This document shows positions 45,486 to 57,547 of a stretch of 64,000 bases of DNA, in pieces (position 1 is the first letter of the stretch; each line of letters begins with the position of its first letter). The translations under genes and the position numbers were made by a program. The stretch spans positions 14,793,877-14,857,876 of the forward strand of contig JAJEKV010000013.1 of NCBI GenBank assembly GCA_021234155.1. The letters run 5' to 3'. The notes below the pieces were generated by a model. The model worked only from the letters and a program-made list of their open reading frames with translations, ran no database searches and had not been told where the DNA came from. Source of the DNA: Isoetes taiwanensis (lineage: Eukaryota > Streptophyta > Lycopodiopsida > Isoetales > Isoetaceae).

Positions 45486-46640
45486 TTGTGACTACTACTT
45501 TTTCCTTGTCGATGACCTTGTCTTCTGGAGGGTTTGCTTTCTTTGAACCCATATTTTTTCGGGCAGAGTTTGGGTACATGGGAGATTTAAGCTTTTATTT
45601 GGGAGATCCCTTTCATCCCTAATCTGAATGGAACCGGAGTTTTGGAATATTTGATATCAACATCGGAAAAATATCTTCCTCTATTCTTGTACTATATAAT
45701 TCTCCCGAGAGCGAGTCGATCTCGTTAATGATACAAATAGAGAAACCAGGTTCGAGGTTTTCAATTTTCGTGACAAATAGGAAAAAGTGATATTCTTTGT
45801 GGTTTTTCTTCGGCGGAGGGAAGATTCTCATTCAAGGGGAATCAACTCTCGGGGGTTTTTGAGGTTGTCCCGAAATCACAATTTCTTGGACGGTTGTTGG
45901 TTCTGAATCAGACCCTTTGTTATCGACAGTCAGCCGGATCTTTGGTCTTTATTCGGCCAAGATTTAAGTTTGGGACTGGGCATAAACATCCTTGTGCTTC
46001 AAAGATGAGGTCTAAACTTACCATCTATAAAGAAGCGCCCGGCCAACAACTTTGGAGGAAATGGAGGATCATAAAACAAACCAAAAAAAGGGCCCGGAAG
46101 ACAATCCTTAAGTTGGAACAAAAAGGGGGCTTAGCCTCTGGAAAAAAAAATGAGAGAGCTTACAAGAGCATTTGATATCATTCGAGACCAGCAAGAGATG
46201 GCTATCGAATGCATGGGAATCAAGAAGGAAGGACATATTATTGCATATCAACAAGAAATTACAAGACTGGAAAGACAATATGCGAAAGGAAAAGCTGGAG
46301 ACAAAGATCTGGTCTGGAACATGATCAAGAGGCTTCAAGAACTTGATCCATTGCTTTATCAAATAATCAGGATCAAATATGGGCATTCTAAAGAAGATTG
46401 TTGCAGCCTCAAGTAAAAAAGCATGGGAATTGCTCTATACAATCAAGAACTGGGCGAGGACTCGAGCTAATGGAATGGAAATCTAAGGCTTCTTTCGTCT
46501 TGTTCGTGTTTGGAAAAGTCGGCGGATGATCACTTGATAGTTAAATTTAAAGAAAAGTTTTAAAGATCTTTCTTTATCGATTTGAGAGGAGATAAAAAAT
46601 GTGGAGGTTGATCAAGATACGGTTATGCATAAGCTAGTTC
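45486..46640 (+). pseudogene. Unassigned frame and charged helical fragment (second block)
   Basis: Corresponds to 25,320-26,520. The frame at 46,150-46,416 (88 codons) is the better version of the helical protein: MRELTRAFDIIRDQQEMAIE, then RLERQYAKGKAGDKD and an end with HSKEDCCSLK. It has strong coiled-coil character. No family is assigned. Confidence 0.4.
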
Positions 46641-47560
46641 CAACCAACAATTGTTTGATTAGTCGGCATTAACGGTTATTTCAACCCCGTGAAGCAAGGA
46701 ACTATCCCTGGGTCCCAAGCGTACAAAGGTCGTTAGCCTCAACCGGATAAAAGTCGGGACAAAAGTCTCTAACTCTAAGCTCGCTCCAGGAATTCCAACC
46801 ATGGGCAAATGGGCAAAAGATAAATGAGTGGCCCCCTCCTTCAAAATTATTCTTCTAAATTCTTCATTGTGGGGCGGTAATAAGTAACCGGGGAGAAAAA
46901 GAACAGTAAGGGGTCTATGGTTGATCTTTTGCTATAAAAGACGGCGAATTTTGTAATTAATATTATCCAACGGCATCCTTGTTCACTTCCTCTTGAAATG
47001 CCCACATATCAGAAGTAAAAATTGGCACAAGGACTATAAACATTCTATTCTTTCCATTTTAAAGATGGATTCAGTTATCGATCATATGCAAAGATGGCGA
47101 GCCACCGGAAAACTATGCTCACAAGAAAGATTTCTACCATTGCTAACTGCCAGCCTATATTATGAAACGGAATCAGATATTGCTGAAAACTTCTCTCATA
47201 TTGCCACAGCCACTTGGGTCTCTTTGTCCAAATCTCCCTCCCATGTTGCGGACTCATAACCATCTGGCTCTTGAAAGATCCGATTCTAATGATTAATTGG
47301 GCACGGGCTATAGATGCGATCACCAAGGACAAGATTATGGAGAATAGCGAGGTAAGGACCTGCGCCTCATCCGTCGAATCCATCTCATTCCCAAAGTTCG
47401 GATCGAGAGCACCAATGTGGCTAGTCATCACCCTCCTTTTCCCTCAAAGCTTAAAGTCCTACTACTACTGCTCTCAAAGGCATTATCGATATTAAAGCCG
47501 TCCTTTTATGGATATCCTTGAGCAGCAAATCAGATTGATTCAACCAGGTGAATGTACAAT
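46641..47560 (+). pseudogene. DUF4283-like remnant, first (second block)
   Basis: Corresponds to 26,530-27,490. An 88-codon frame (46,993-47,259) reads YYETESDIAENFSHIATATWV and then a shifted PNLP region. CAAGATTATGGAGAATAGCG and the following sequence match the first block closely. Confidence 0.55.
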
Positions 47561-48600
47561 ATTCGTTTGGCTTGAATCATTGAATGAATCTAAGTGCAAT
47601 CGGACCTTGTTTCTATTTGGTCTTGCTGAAATCTGCGGTTCTTTTCGATTTTTGCTTAGTTACCAATCTTGAAAAATTAATTTAAGTATTGATTTCATGC
47701 AAATGCTTTGATGTGATCTACATGAGTTGGATTGTCTCAAATGCAAATTTGAGTGATTCGCTTAGGTAAATAATTCTGGAGCCCTTGATCCATTTTAGAA
47801 GCTGATAGTAGCACCAAACATGTTAATTAAGTAGAAAAAATATAGACATTGCCAATTCTTAAGAGTTGTGTGCTAGAAAATTCAAATGTCAATTGGTAGA
47901 GAGAATATAAACCTTGCAAGTCTTAGAAGTTGTCAACTTGTCATCGATCAATCAATCGATCGCTCTTGGTAACCAACATTGCTAATTGAAGAAGAGTCAT
48001 ATTGATGACCATCAATCAACCATAGATTACAAATTTTAAATGCACAATGTTCTATTATGACAGGGCATTTGCATCATGATGAAGTTTCCTAATAGAAGAA
48101 GAAGAAGAAGAGATTTTAACGTCCACGAGTAATTGCATCTTTGCGTCTTGTTTAGGAGGTACGCCTTCCATTTAAGTTATCAACAAGAAGGTTCCTAGAA
48201 GGCATAAGAGCCTAAAGAAGATTAGTGTCTATGCCAAGAAGCCTGAATTTGCTAGAAGGAAATAACATTTGTTGGTTGTAACCTTCGTCACCCATCGATT
48301 ACCTAAGACTATAAGTTCATTTATCTTCAAGTCATTTTTGGGTGCCTGTTTTGGCGTCGCTCTGGCATCACCACGAAGAGAGTTTCTTCAAACAGTGCAT
48401 CCATAGCCTCCCTGGAAAGGGTCAGAAGATCTGCAGAAGTTCTCAAGGTTTTGAGAAAGAATTTGCATCGTCATATCTGCAAGAACTTTTATGGATTTGC
48501 AGGTTGGAGAATCTGCACAAATTTGCTAAAATTTCCATAGATTTGCAAAAGTTTTCACTGATTTGCAATGGATTTCATGCTCAGTCTTCTGTTCTACTGA
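47561..48600. other. No recognised gene; AT-rich (second block)
   Basis: Nearly identical to 27,491-28,538 over long stretches, with a GAA run of five units at 48,098-48,112 against four in the first copy. Confidence 0.5.
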
Positions 48601-48931
48601 TGGCTTCCGACCTATCCCTGAGTAATTGATGGGTAACAAAGGCCACGACGAGGAAAGCTATAAAACCTGGAGGTTTTAGAAAGGAACCTGGAGTTTTGAT
48701 CTACAGGAGTAATCAGTAGGTATGAAGGCCACGATGGGGAAACCTACGACACCTGGAGGTTCTAGTAAGGAACTTTACAAGGGTAATTGTCAGTAATGAA
48801 GGCCCGGGGAAACCTATGGCACTGGAGGTTCGAGAAAAACACGGCATTCTAATCTACAAAGTGTCGATGGGTGGCGAAGGCCACGATGGGAAGACTACGG
48901 CACACGGAGGTTTCTAGTGGCATTAGATCTA
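48601..48931. repeat. Four imperfect tandem units (second block)
   Basis: Matches 28,539-28,849. Here units keep CCTGGAGG where the first copy has CACGGAGG or CACTGGAGG. Confidence 0.7.
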
Positions 48932-49743
48932 TGTTAAGGTCAAGGGCAAGTCGCTTGCAGACCTTGGAACATGGAGTTGGCCTTGAAATGCCACTTTCGA
49001 TGTCTCAGGAACGTTCCAAGCGACCATTATTGCCTGGGGGCGGTGTTGGGTTTTTTTAAATGGCCACTATTTAGGTATGTTAAGTTGTTGACATTTTAAT
49101 ATAAATGTTAAAGAAACCTTTTATAAAAGGTTTAGCCACCCGAATGGAGGGTCGGCGTGGTGGAACCCCATTGGTTAGGGACTTTCCTTATGGGAATTCA
49201 TCCCTCGATTCGTGAACAGTAGCAAAATTTGTCGGATACGCTAAAAAAAGTGCTGGATCTTGATTGAGAGGGGGCGAGGGTGGGAAAAGGCCTAAAGCCT
49301 TTCAGGGGCTAATCTTAGCTTGCCCACAAGTATATAAGGGATTGGGGACGTTTTTGAGAAGGGAGATCAGTTTTGGAGCATAGCTTTTGGTGTTGCCTTG
49401 AAGATCGATTCCTTCTATACTATGTTGTGATTCATCCTTAGGGATTGATGAGGATATCAATCTGACCTCTTTGGGGCAGTTTCAAGACTTCTTGATAGTT
49501 TTGGAGCTTTTCCCATTGATTGTGAGTTTGCTCTGGGTTTGAGCAAGACTACTACTGCAGTATTAATTCTAGCGTTAGAATTTAGGGAAATTTATAAATT
49601 TATTAGGCGGGGCTTTAAGCTATACAGGGGTTAGTAGTGATTGTGTGTGGGAGTTAAGGAACTCAAAGTGAGGCAACTCTGGGAAGTTCGAGGTAGCACA
49701 ATCGATCCTACTTTTGTGGCGGTAACAATTTGGTATCGAGCTT
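48932..49743 (+). repeat. LTR-like sequence and primer site (second block)
   Basis: TGTTAAGG start at 48,932, GGTAACA end at 49,727 and a primer site TTGGTATCGAGC from 49,729. The TATA box reads GTATATAAGG at about 49,331. Confidence 0.6.
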
Positions 49744-51989
49744 GGTTTGCATTCTTCCGTTACGATCCTCTCTGTGGCAACTACCTAGGTTAGTTGTACT
49801 ATAGTATCTGATCTGTGACTATCGTAATATTGTGATTATCATCTATAACTTTACCATAGTAATTTTGCAATGATATCGTCAACTCTAGTATTAAGTAGAT
49901 ATCGTCATTAAGTTTGCGACCTTGTATGGAGGTCTTAACAATTTAATTGTGGTCTAATGGTCATAAAGATCATGAAGAGCATGATCTTGGAGTCTAGAAG
50001 AGTAAATACCGAGGAGGGTGTATACAAAAGCTTTGTGCTTATATGATATAGGATCGTATATGCATGAATTTAATTCATGGAAGTTGGCCAAGGAAAGTTA
50101 TTTGAGATTGAGGTTTGAGCGCTTCATGATGCATTTGGGCTCGTTTGGATCAATGCATGCAGTCTTTTGCTAAGATCGAGCAGACCAACAAGCTCTTTGT
50201 GTGAGTTCCAAGTGGAGTATGCTTGCTCAAGAATGGTGCGTGGTTGAAGGAAGCCAAGTGGGTCTTCTTGCACTAAGAAGAATAAGGCTTGGTTGTACAT
50301 TGTTGTGCTTAGTTTCTTGGAGCCAAGCTTCAACCCTAAAGGTTTGCCTTGGAGTATTGAGAATTGTTGGGCTTTGGAGTTCTTCAAGCGTAGGTGATTG
50401 GATTTGGGTATATATGGAAATCTCTATTTGATTTGTAAATTGTCAGTGGGTACCTCGGGGGATTGAGTTAGATCTTGGCCAAATCTTGGAAGATTTGGTA
50501 AAAGCATCGATTTCTGCAACTAGAGATCGGTGTCGAATTTACCGTTGAAGCCTTTTGGGCTACAGTCGATCACTGACCCGTAGATATAAACTATGCTTAT
50601 TTTATAAATGGTTTAAAGGGGTTATGTAAGTTGTATACCTTATATACTTGGAACCATTACCCTATTACTAGTTGGTCTAGTAGTTGTCTAGGCCGTTGGC
50701 GTGCTAAATCTTGCAAGCGCTTATAGGGTTTTGTACCCTTAACGTTTCTAAGTTGATAACTTAGAATAGTACCCAAGCTAGTTGAGCTAGTTATATTAAA
50801 AGGATCCAATAAGTCTTTTCGTGCAATACTTGGTATTGTACTCCTGCATACTAAGTGTGCAGTTTTGGCAAGACCGGTGTTCTTGACCCGATAGCGTATA
50901 AACGGGATTAGAGTGAGGCTACCATTCCAATACTCCAAGAGTGTTGACAAATGACAGTTTCGTTGTTGAGAGCCTGAAGCTCAAGTGGTGGGCTCATGAG
51001 GGCTTTGCTTTATGTGGGAATCGAACAAGATAGACATTCAATTTGTCTATAATTCCTTTCTTTTTGTTTAAAACAATGAATCGACTCTGGGAGTCAAAAT
51101 TGAAAGGTTCTAATGTATGTATATTGCACTGGGTGCACTACTCTGAAAACTGAGCAAGATTTTCATCTAGGCCTAGATCGGTTATTTGGTAAATTGATGC
51201 AGTCAAGTTAAGATAATTGCATCAACGGGAGTAATCCGTGTTACCTTCAATTATGTAAAAGCGTGTAAATAGAGTGTATAGGTGCTCTATTGATACACAA
51301 GTTGATGCTTTGTTCCATAGAAATGGAATAGGTTATACAATGGCGTGAGATCGAAACATTGCGAGGCTACTCATAGTTCTTCCAGGAAGGAACATTAGAT
51401 ATAGCAAGTTAATATGCTTTACAAGTTGAAAACATACCATGTACATAATATTAGTCCATAGAGTTAATTTAAGCCAGACTTAAAGTTGAACAAAATGGAT
51501 AGATAATGTGTCTAGGGCATTGGAACTAATATATTGTAAACTACCAATTCCACTATTTATTGTGCAAGGTATTGTGTAATACTATGTGGGCTTTTCTTAA
51601 GCAATGGTTGAACCAAGATATTTTGGTTCAAAATATTCAACAACGTGTAAAGTAATTGGATTGTGAAACAACTAATTTTAGAATTCATTATGGAAATTTA
51701 AGTAGGCGCTTATTGTCCATTTCTTTCCCAAAGGGGGGAGAGGAAGAATGGTTATCAATTTGCACTTGGGGATGTGTACACACATTCGAAGATGTAATAT
51801 GCACATCCAGCAAGTGTCCTTTCTAAGCAAGGGTTTGCTTGAATGGCTCAATTTCTCCTGGGGAGGAAAGGTTTTATGACATCGGTAATGAGCGCGTTGT
51901 GAAAGATTGGAATTCAACCTAAGTGAGATTGGAATTCAACCTAAGTGTGTCTTGGCGGGTAAAATATTGGCTCCCTAACCAAACATTCG
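49744..51989. other. Internal region, no recognised protein (second block)
   Basis: Corresponds to 29,676-31,964. Again no gag, protease, integrase or RT motif in any frame. The inverted repeat at 30,764 reads GTGCAATAC here on its left arm. Confidence 0.45.
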
Positions 51990-53135
51990 AAACCATGCGT
52001 ATATCGAGTTCGATATACGGCATATACCGAGTTCGATATACAGCGTATATCGAGTTCGATATACGTATATCCGGCAGGGTGCCGGAAAATGGCATATAAA
52101 AAATCGTATAAAATTGATATACAGTAGTATATCGAGTTAGATATACAATAGTATATCGAGTGTTTTTTCTGGGTTCTTCGGAGCGATTTCCAACGCATTT
52201 TTTGGAGAGAATTTCGGCAGCATTCATACCTGATCAGATCATGGAAGAAGCACCAGGATAGTAAGAGTATTCGCATCAAATTCCTCAAAGGTTTCTTACT
52301 TTTACATCTCGTTCTTGTATGAGCTCTACAACTGTTTATGTTCATGCTTTTGATGTGATCATTTAGGATCTAAAATTTAATTGATGTAATCATTTAAGAG
52401 AGGTGGGAACTAAAATTAGGATCTAAAATTCAAGGAGATTGCTTTTGTTTTTGGAAAGCGTATATTGAGTGCGATATACTCACTATATTTGTATTTTGAT
52501 TTCATTATGTGAATATTAAATGTAAGATTCGCGTATATTGAGTTCAATATACGTGTTCCACATGTCTACAATGGTGCAACATGACTTACACATGTCGCTT
52601 TATGTTGCAACATGACTTACACATGTTAGCACATGCCGTGCACATGAGGTGACATCTATGATATTGCGTGAGCATGTCTGTTGGCACAGCCACTCCGTGG
52701 ATGGGCAGATGAGCAGAGGAGGGATGTGCAGTATCCCCTTGATATTGTGATGCCACCTGAGCTTGAGCTGCAGCTTGCATTCTTTGAGGAGGTGTTTATC
52801 TTTACCAGGGACTATAGGGTTGACATCATCACAGAGCAAAAATAAAAACTCGTATATAAATTTTTATACGTATATAGCATATACCGAGTGCGATATACGT
52901 ATATGGCATATATCAAGTTCGATATATGCTATATATGCCGTATAATTGTATAAAAATGACGCTTATATTTTGTGTATTATCTGAAATTTTTCCGCCGTCG
53001 AAAAAAAAAAATTGTATATCGAGTTCGATATACGCCGTATATCGAACTCGGTATACGTCGTATATCGAACTCGATATATGCTGTATATTTGTATATCGAG
53101 TTCGATATACGCAGTATATCTAACTCGATATATGT
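51990..53135. repeat. Field of TATATCGA-GT-TCGATATA palindromes (second block)
   Basis: The cleaner copy. Palindromes or half-sites cluster at 51,998-52,070, 52,115-52,162, 52,455-52,555, 52,865-52,945 and 53,015-53,133. The spelling is CGTATATCGAGTTCGATATACG, with a variant GCGTATATTGAGTTCAATATACG that keeps its symmetry through paired changes in both arms. Direct repeats GCAACATGACTTACACATG lie at 52,576 and 52,607. Confidence 0.9.
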
Positions 53136-54885
53136 TTGGTTTTGAATGTATAGTTAGGGTGCCAATAGTAGCACCGGTGTCTTGGGGTTGCAAAAAATTC
53201 TTAATCTTCGGCTACTCCATTCATGGAATTTCTGACTTAGGGTCAAGAATTGAATGGATTAGAGCTCAATTGGAAGCTATTGGCATGGTCAAAATTTTGT
53301 TGTTGGCAATAGCTTCCAAGCTGTAGGGACTTGGAATAAGGATTGCTAATAAAACTGATGTTAGGAGTGAGCTTGAAGGACTATTGGATTTGCCAAAGTA
53401 AAAAAATTGCTTAAATAATCTCAAGCTAAGTGTAGCTAGGTGAGATTATGTGACCATGGGTTGAAAACTTATGATTAGAAGTTCATGAGTTGAAGTGTTG
53501 GATATTATCTAGAAGATAATATGCAGATGACCATAGCAATCTCTATAAGCATAGAGTTTCTTGAATTGTGATATATTCCTTATTTGAAAGATTGTTAATG
53601 CACATCGAGAAGATTGACTAAAGAGCATGGTGACTATGTCTGGGACTGATGCATTAGAGTCTTTTCTTGTGGAAAAGTGGTTATATCCTGGTGGTTGATC
53701 CTTATGTTCATGTGCAATGCATCATAAAATCCTATACTAGGTATGGGAAGCTATGGGTCAAGTTTGGCAAGTTGTTACTTGAAGTTGAGTGTGCAATGTG
53801 TCAGGCTATGAAAGCCAAGGATAGTTGCATACTAAGATTGCCACACATGGAGCCAAAAGTACCCTAGCTAGGGTGGTATTAATGAAGTAGATATTATTAA
53901 CCTAATGTGGTTAAAATATGCATGCAACATGATGGAACCATTGAAATGGTCTATGTGAAGGGTCGTGAGATCATGTATTGGATAAATGTGTGAATCATCT
54001 AGATGTACTCAGATCAATGCGTACGGAAGATGTGTTTGAGAGTAAAATTTATCCATGAGAAGTTAACTAGGTGGAAGGATTAGCTATCCTATTTCTTTGA
54101 ATTAACCTATGTAAACGATGTAAAGCAATCTGATATGTGTGGATTGAGAATCCTATGATATGTATTGCAGTACATGAGTGCCTCGAAAAGGATTCTACTT
54201 TGAGTTGTTGCATGATGGAGAGGCAATTCTCACTTTCCCAGAAGTAGAGTTGTGTGAATCTTCAAGTTAGAGTCAAACCTATGCAAGTTGAGGTCATCTT
54301 GAGGAAGATGATTGTGTCGACCTGAGAAATGATAATTTCTTAGTTATACGAACAATATTCTTAATAATATGGTTAAGAAAAGTGTCAATGTTCATTCCGC
54401 ATTATGCTAATCCCTTTTGAGGGAAAAAGGTTGGGAATATTAGCATATGAGTTATCTTTGTTGAGAAAACTAGATCTAGTACTGAGTATTGTGAAAGCTA
54501 ACTATACGAACTATACTATCTTGAATAATGAGGCTATATTCCATGATATAGTGTTTGTTTTAAACTCCACTGTAACCCGAATTGATAAGTGGCCATTAGG
54601 AGAATAACTAATTGTACAATATATTTCCTATATTGAATCCTTAATTAGACCTTGAGGCCAAGGTTCTAAGGAGGGGGAGGAAATGAAGTGTTGCAGGTGA
54701 TTTGGGGGCATGTCGCGCATGCTAGACCCTATGGGACGTCCATGGTTGTGAAGCAGCATTCTTACCATTGGTTGGTCTAGGATATGATTGACATGAGTAG
54801 AGAACTTGTATCTACTAAATTCGAATAGTGAATTTTGAGATGGCCATACAAAGTCTGATTGCTGTAGTCTAAAAAATAGTATTTT
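53136..54885. other. No recognised gene (second block)
   Basis: Corresponds to 33,096-34,885 and is close to identical over much of its length. Small plus frames (53,667-53,867; 54,404-54,607) are in ordinary protein-like composition but lack a domain. A purine tract GGAGGGGGAGGAAATGAAG lies at 54,671-54,689. Confidence 0.4.
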
Positions 54886-55140
54886 CCGGTCTTCCATGGA
54901 TGAGATGCTGGCAAAGATGAAATGCTTGATCATTCAGTGGGATGGGCTGAAGGAAACATCCAAAGCTAGCATCAAGCTAATTAGGAGATGGGAAGGGGCT
55001 GAGGACCATGTTATTGAGATATATAGGAAAGCCTTCAAGGCGGAATTAAAAGCTGATGAGCACACGAAGATATCTCTACCACGTTGGAGGTCTACGGAAG
55101 ACTTAAAAAAATGCCAAGAACTGCAAAATCAGGAATAGTA
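54886..55140 (+). pseudogene. Charged ORF fragment (second block)
   Basis: 80 codons (54,896-55,138) from MDEMLAKMKCLIIQWDGLK to CQELQNQE with one stop before the next frame (FFNPVEVDTCDYENCNNVN). It is likely the N-terminal part of the protein with the DUF4283-like region that follows. The family is not identified. Confidence 0.4.
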
Positions 55141-55795
55141 ACGATTTTTTCAACCCAGTGGAGGTAGACACCTGTGATTATGAGAACTGCAACAATGTGA
55201 ACTCTCCGGGCTTAACATAACAAAAACTAAAGTTGGAGAGGACATAATTTGCAATACAATTCCGGTAATAGGCAAAAGTGACAAGGCAAAAGGTCTGAAC
55301 ACCCCTCTCTCTTATAAAAATATTCTTATGAAAAGTAATACGCTGGATTATTCTCCGATTGGCACTGGCAGAAAGAATATTGTTAATGGTGACTTCATTG
55401 ATCTTTATAGCATCTTGGATTCTTCTGCAACTGACATCTTTAAACTTCCTTCCTTCCGTCCTTCCTTTTCCAGGAAGGCTATTCTTATTCATTTCCGCAT
55501 AAATGTCCTCAAGGTGAGGTCAAATTGTGGATTACAAAGTCTTAGGACATCCCCATCCTCTCTATTCTGAAGCTTGATAGAAAGACCTTCCAGGTGGTTT
55601 GCAGGGATGAGATTTGTGTTAACTACATCCTCAAAAGGAAACTAGATTTGATCAATAATCACCCCTTCTACATTATGAGATGGACCCCCTGATTTTATCC
55701 CCGGGAAGGAAGATGCGATCCGAATCACTACTTGGATCTCCTTCCCCAATCTCCCCTGGCCATTTGGACTTGGACTCACTTGATTACTATTTCTA
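55141..55795 (+). pseudogene. DUF4283-like remnant, second (second block)
   Basis: The most legible copy. Frame 55,328-55,570 reads IGTGRKNIVNGDFIDLYSIL and FSRKAILIHFRINVLKVR. After frame changes it continues VCRDEICVNYILKRKLDLI, HPFYIMRWTP (to 55,690), and then FPNLPWPFGLGLT in another frame (about 55,742-55,780). The hydrophobic W.P plus PNLP pattern is the DUF4283 core of plant LINE ORF1/gag proteins. Confidence 0.65.
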
Positions 55796-56896
55796 GTACC
55801 TTGGAGGAAGTCATTGAGGTTAACATTCCTCAAACTAACTACCCCTCGATGTGTATTTCTAAACTGATCCATTCGACCTGGAAGAAGATTTTCAAGATCA
55901 GAGTCAGGGAGGAATGGTTGCTGTTACCAGAGAACAAATATTTACAGGATCCAACTCAAGCCAAAACCTTCAAAGAGGAGTAGATGCAAGAGCTTGCTAC
56001 TCATCTTCCTCTTTAAGTGGAGACTCGCAACAAGTCAAAGTAAATTTGTCCGAGGGCGAGGGTATTCAATTTGCCCAAATCTATTTGCAACATCTTGGTG
56101 GCTACAACACTCTGCGTGTATATCTGGACAGCCAAACTGTCCCCACGGAATGGGTTTCTCCCCATGTACATAGTATGCTCCCTTCTTCAGATTGGGAACA
56201 ATGGTGTCAAACATTGGATGCGGATCTCGTTAATTGGGGGGGCGGGCTCGAAAGCCCCGATCACGGTCCCAACGGATAATTATCCGTATGCATCTCTGGG
56301 GCGCCACCACGAGGCGCTATCTCACCTCGATTGGTGTCTCCCCTTTTGGACCAAGGTTATGGGCCAGACGCTTTGGTTGGACTCCTTTCAATTTCCGCGA
56401 TCTCGGGTGGGATCCAGCTTTGTTCCGTGGCTACATGCGGCGGTGGGGATATCTTAGAAGCGTACTAGCGATTGGATTTATATCCCCAAGCGAAGAGGCT
56501 GGTAGATGCCTACTCGCGTATGCTGGGGTCTCACTTTCGGTTCTTGGGCGTCTGCCACATCCCGGATCCTTGTGTTCATCGTCAAAGCGAGGTTTTTTGT
56601 GATGCTGCGGAAAGTGCCTTCTATTGCAACCTGTTCTATTGCAATATGTCCTAGCGGAGCTGGAGTGCCAATATGTCCCTGCGAGGTCACCGTGCCCTTG
56701 AAGACATGGTGGATCGGCTTTCTCATTGATGTCCATCGGCAATTGGCCTCAATACTCGGAAGCTCTCAAGGAGCGGCGGGGAGCTTATCGACCTACCATT
56801 ACGGCAGCAGCCCCATACCCGGAACAAGATGATTTTGAAGTTGCTGAATTTACGCCTCACGAATGCGTTCCACCTTTTCTCTCCAGCGAGTGTCAT
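55796..56896 (+). pseudogene. Unrecognised coding fragment upstream of LTR-like end (second block)
   Basis: Two long overlapping frames, 55,914-56,279 (121 codons, with IQFAQIYLQHLGGYNTLRVY and DWEQWCQTLDADLVNWGGG) and 56,234-56,602 (122 codons, with LGWDPALFRGYMRRWGYLRS and LAIGFISPSEEAGRCLLAY), are joined by frameshifts to the ending EQDDFEVAEFTPHECVPPF (about 56,820-56,880). Trp-rich and protein-like throughout. I do not recognise it. It could be a gag domain of an LTR element or captured host exons. Confidence 0.5.
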
Positions 56897-57302
56897 TTGG
56901 TGGGGGAGTGTTAGTCTGTGCGTCTGATGCAGGACTATTCATACACACCGGATCAAGGCGAGAATAAAGGCGCCCGGTCAAGGTCAAGCAGGTCAAGCAT
57001 CGGGTAGCAAACCCCTCAGAAGACCACGACAAAGACCCGCCAAAGAAGAGGCGAGAGAAACGGATAAATGATGCACCTCTGAAATGCGATCGGCACTTAA
57101 GCGTGATTCCACGTAAAGAAGGCACCGCCAGATTTCCTGAAAATCAGGCTTTGATTAGGGAGTTGGTAGCAAAATCTGCCAAACACCTATTTTGGGCCCA
57201 AGGCCATTGTACTATATATATGAGTAGAGTTAGAACTCAGTTTTCTATATGAGTTTTAGTCCTTGTCTCTAGTCTTCTCTCATTTCCGAGAGCTCATGTA
57301 CA
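56897..57302 (+). repeat. Polypurine tract and LTR-like 3' end (second block)
   Basis: GGTGGGGGAG then TGTTAGTCTGTGCGTC from 56,909. A TATATATATGAG TATA-like run lies at 57,214-57,225. The shared part with the first block stops at 57,263; a plausible end is CATGTACA near 57,302, but no 5' partner LTR is seen. Confidence 0.45.
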
Positions 57303-57547
57303 CTTAGTGATATCAAGGAAGCATCATTATCTCCACTGTTTGTTGTTGTTCCTCCCTGTTTTTTCTTTTCTGTTCCTTTGCAAAATCCCGCGTGACACTC
57401 AGCCAGGATTCTCCTGTTTGATCCAAGGTTCCTCACCGAGGGCTGTCTTACAAGGATCCCGAACCCAGACCCTAAACAGGTATGGTGGTTATGATTGAGA
57501 ATATTAACCTCTCTGTTAAAATTGATACATGAGATATCATTCTCTCT

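Larger units (their letters stand above)
37151..57263. repeat. 20.1-kb direct duplication, second copy
   Basis: Repeats 16,382-37,139 in order and orientation and is 645 bp shorter through many small deletions. Identity is high in some parts (47,560-48,100; 53,400-54,600) and poor in 41,160-42,300. Sites where the first copy has ACGG often read CTGG here and the reverse also occurs, so neither copy is consistently the better one. Confidence 0.95.

Noticed and set aside
16382-57263. Differences between copies as true rapid evolution (repeat-induced mutation)
   Set aside because: Repeat-induced or deamination mutation gives C-to-T; the dominant changes are CAG to CGG/CG and CTG to ACGG/CCG plus small indels.
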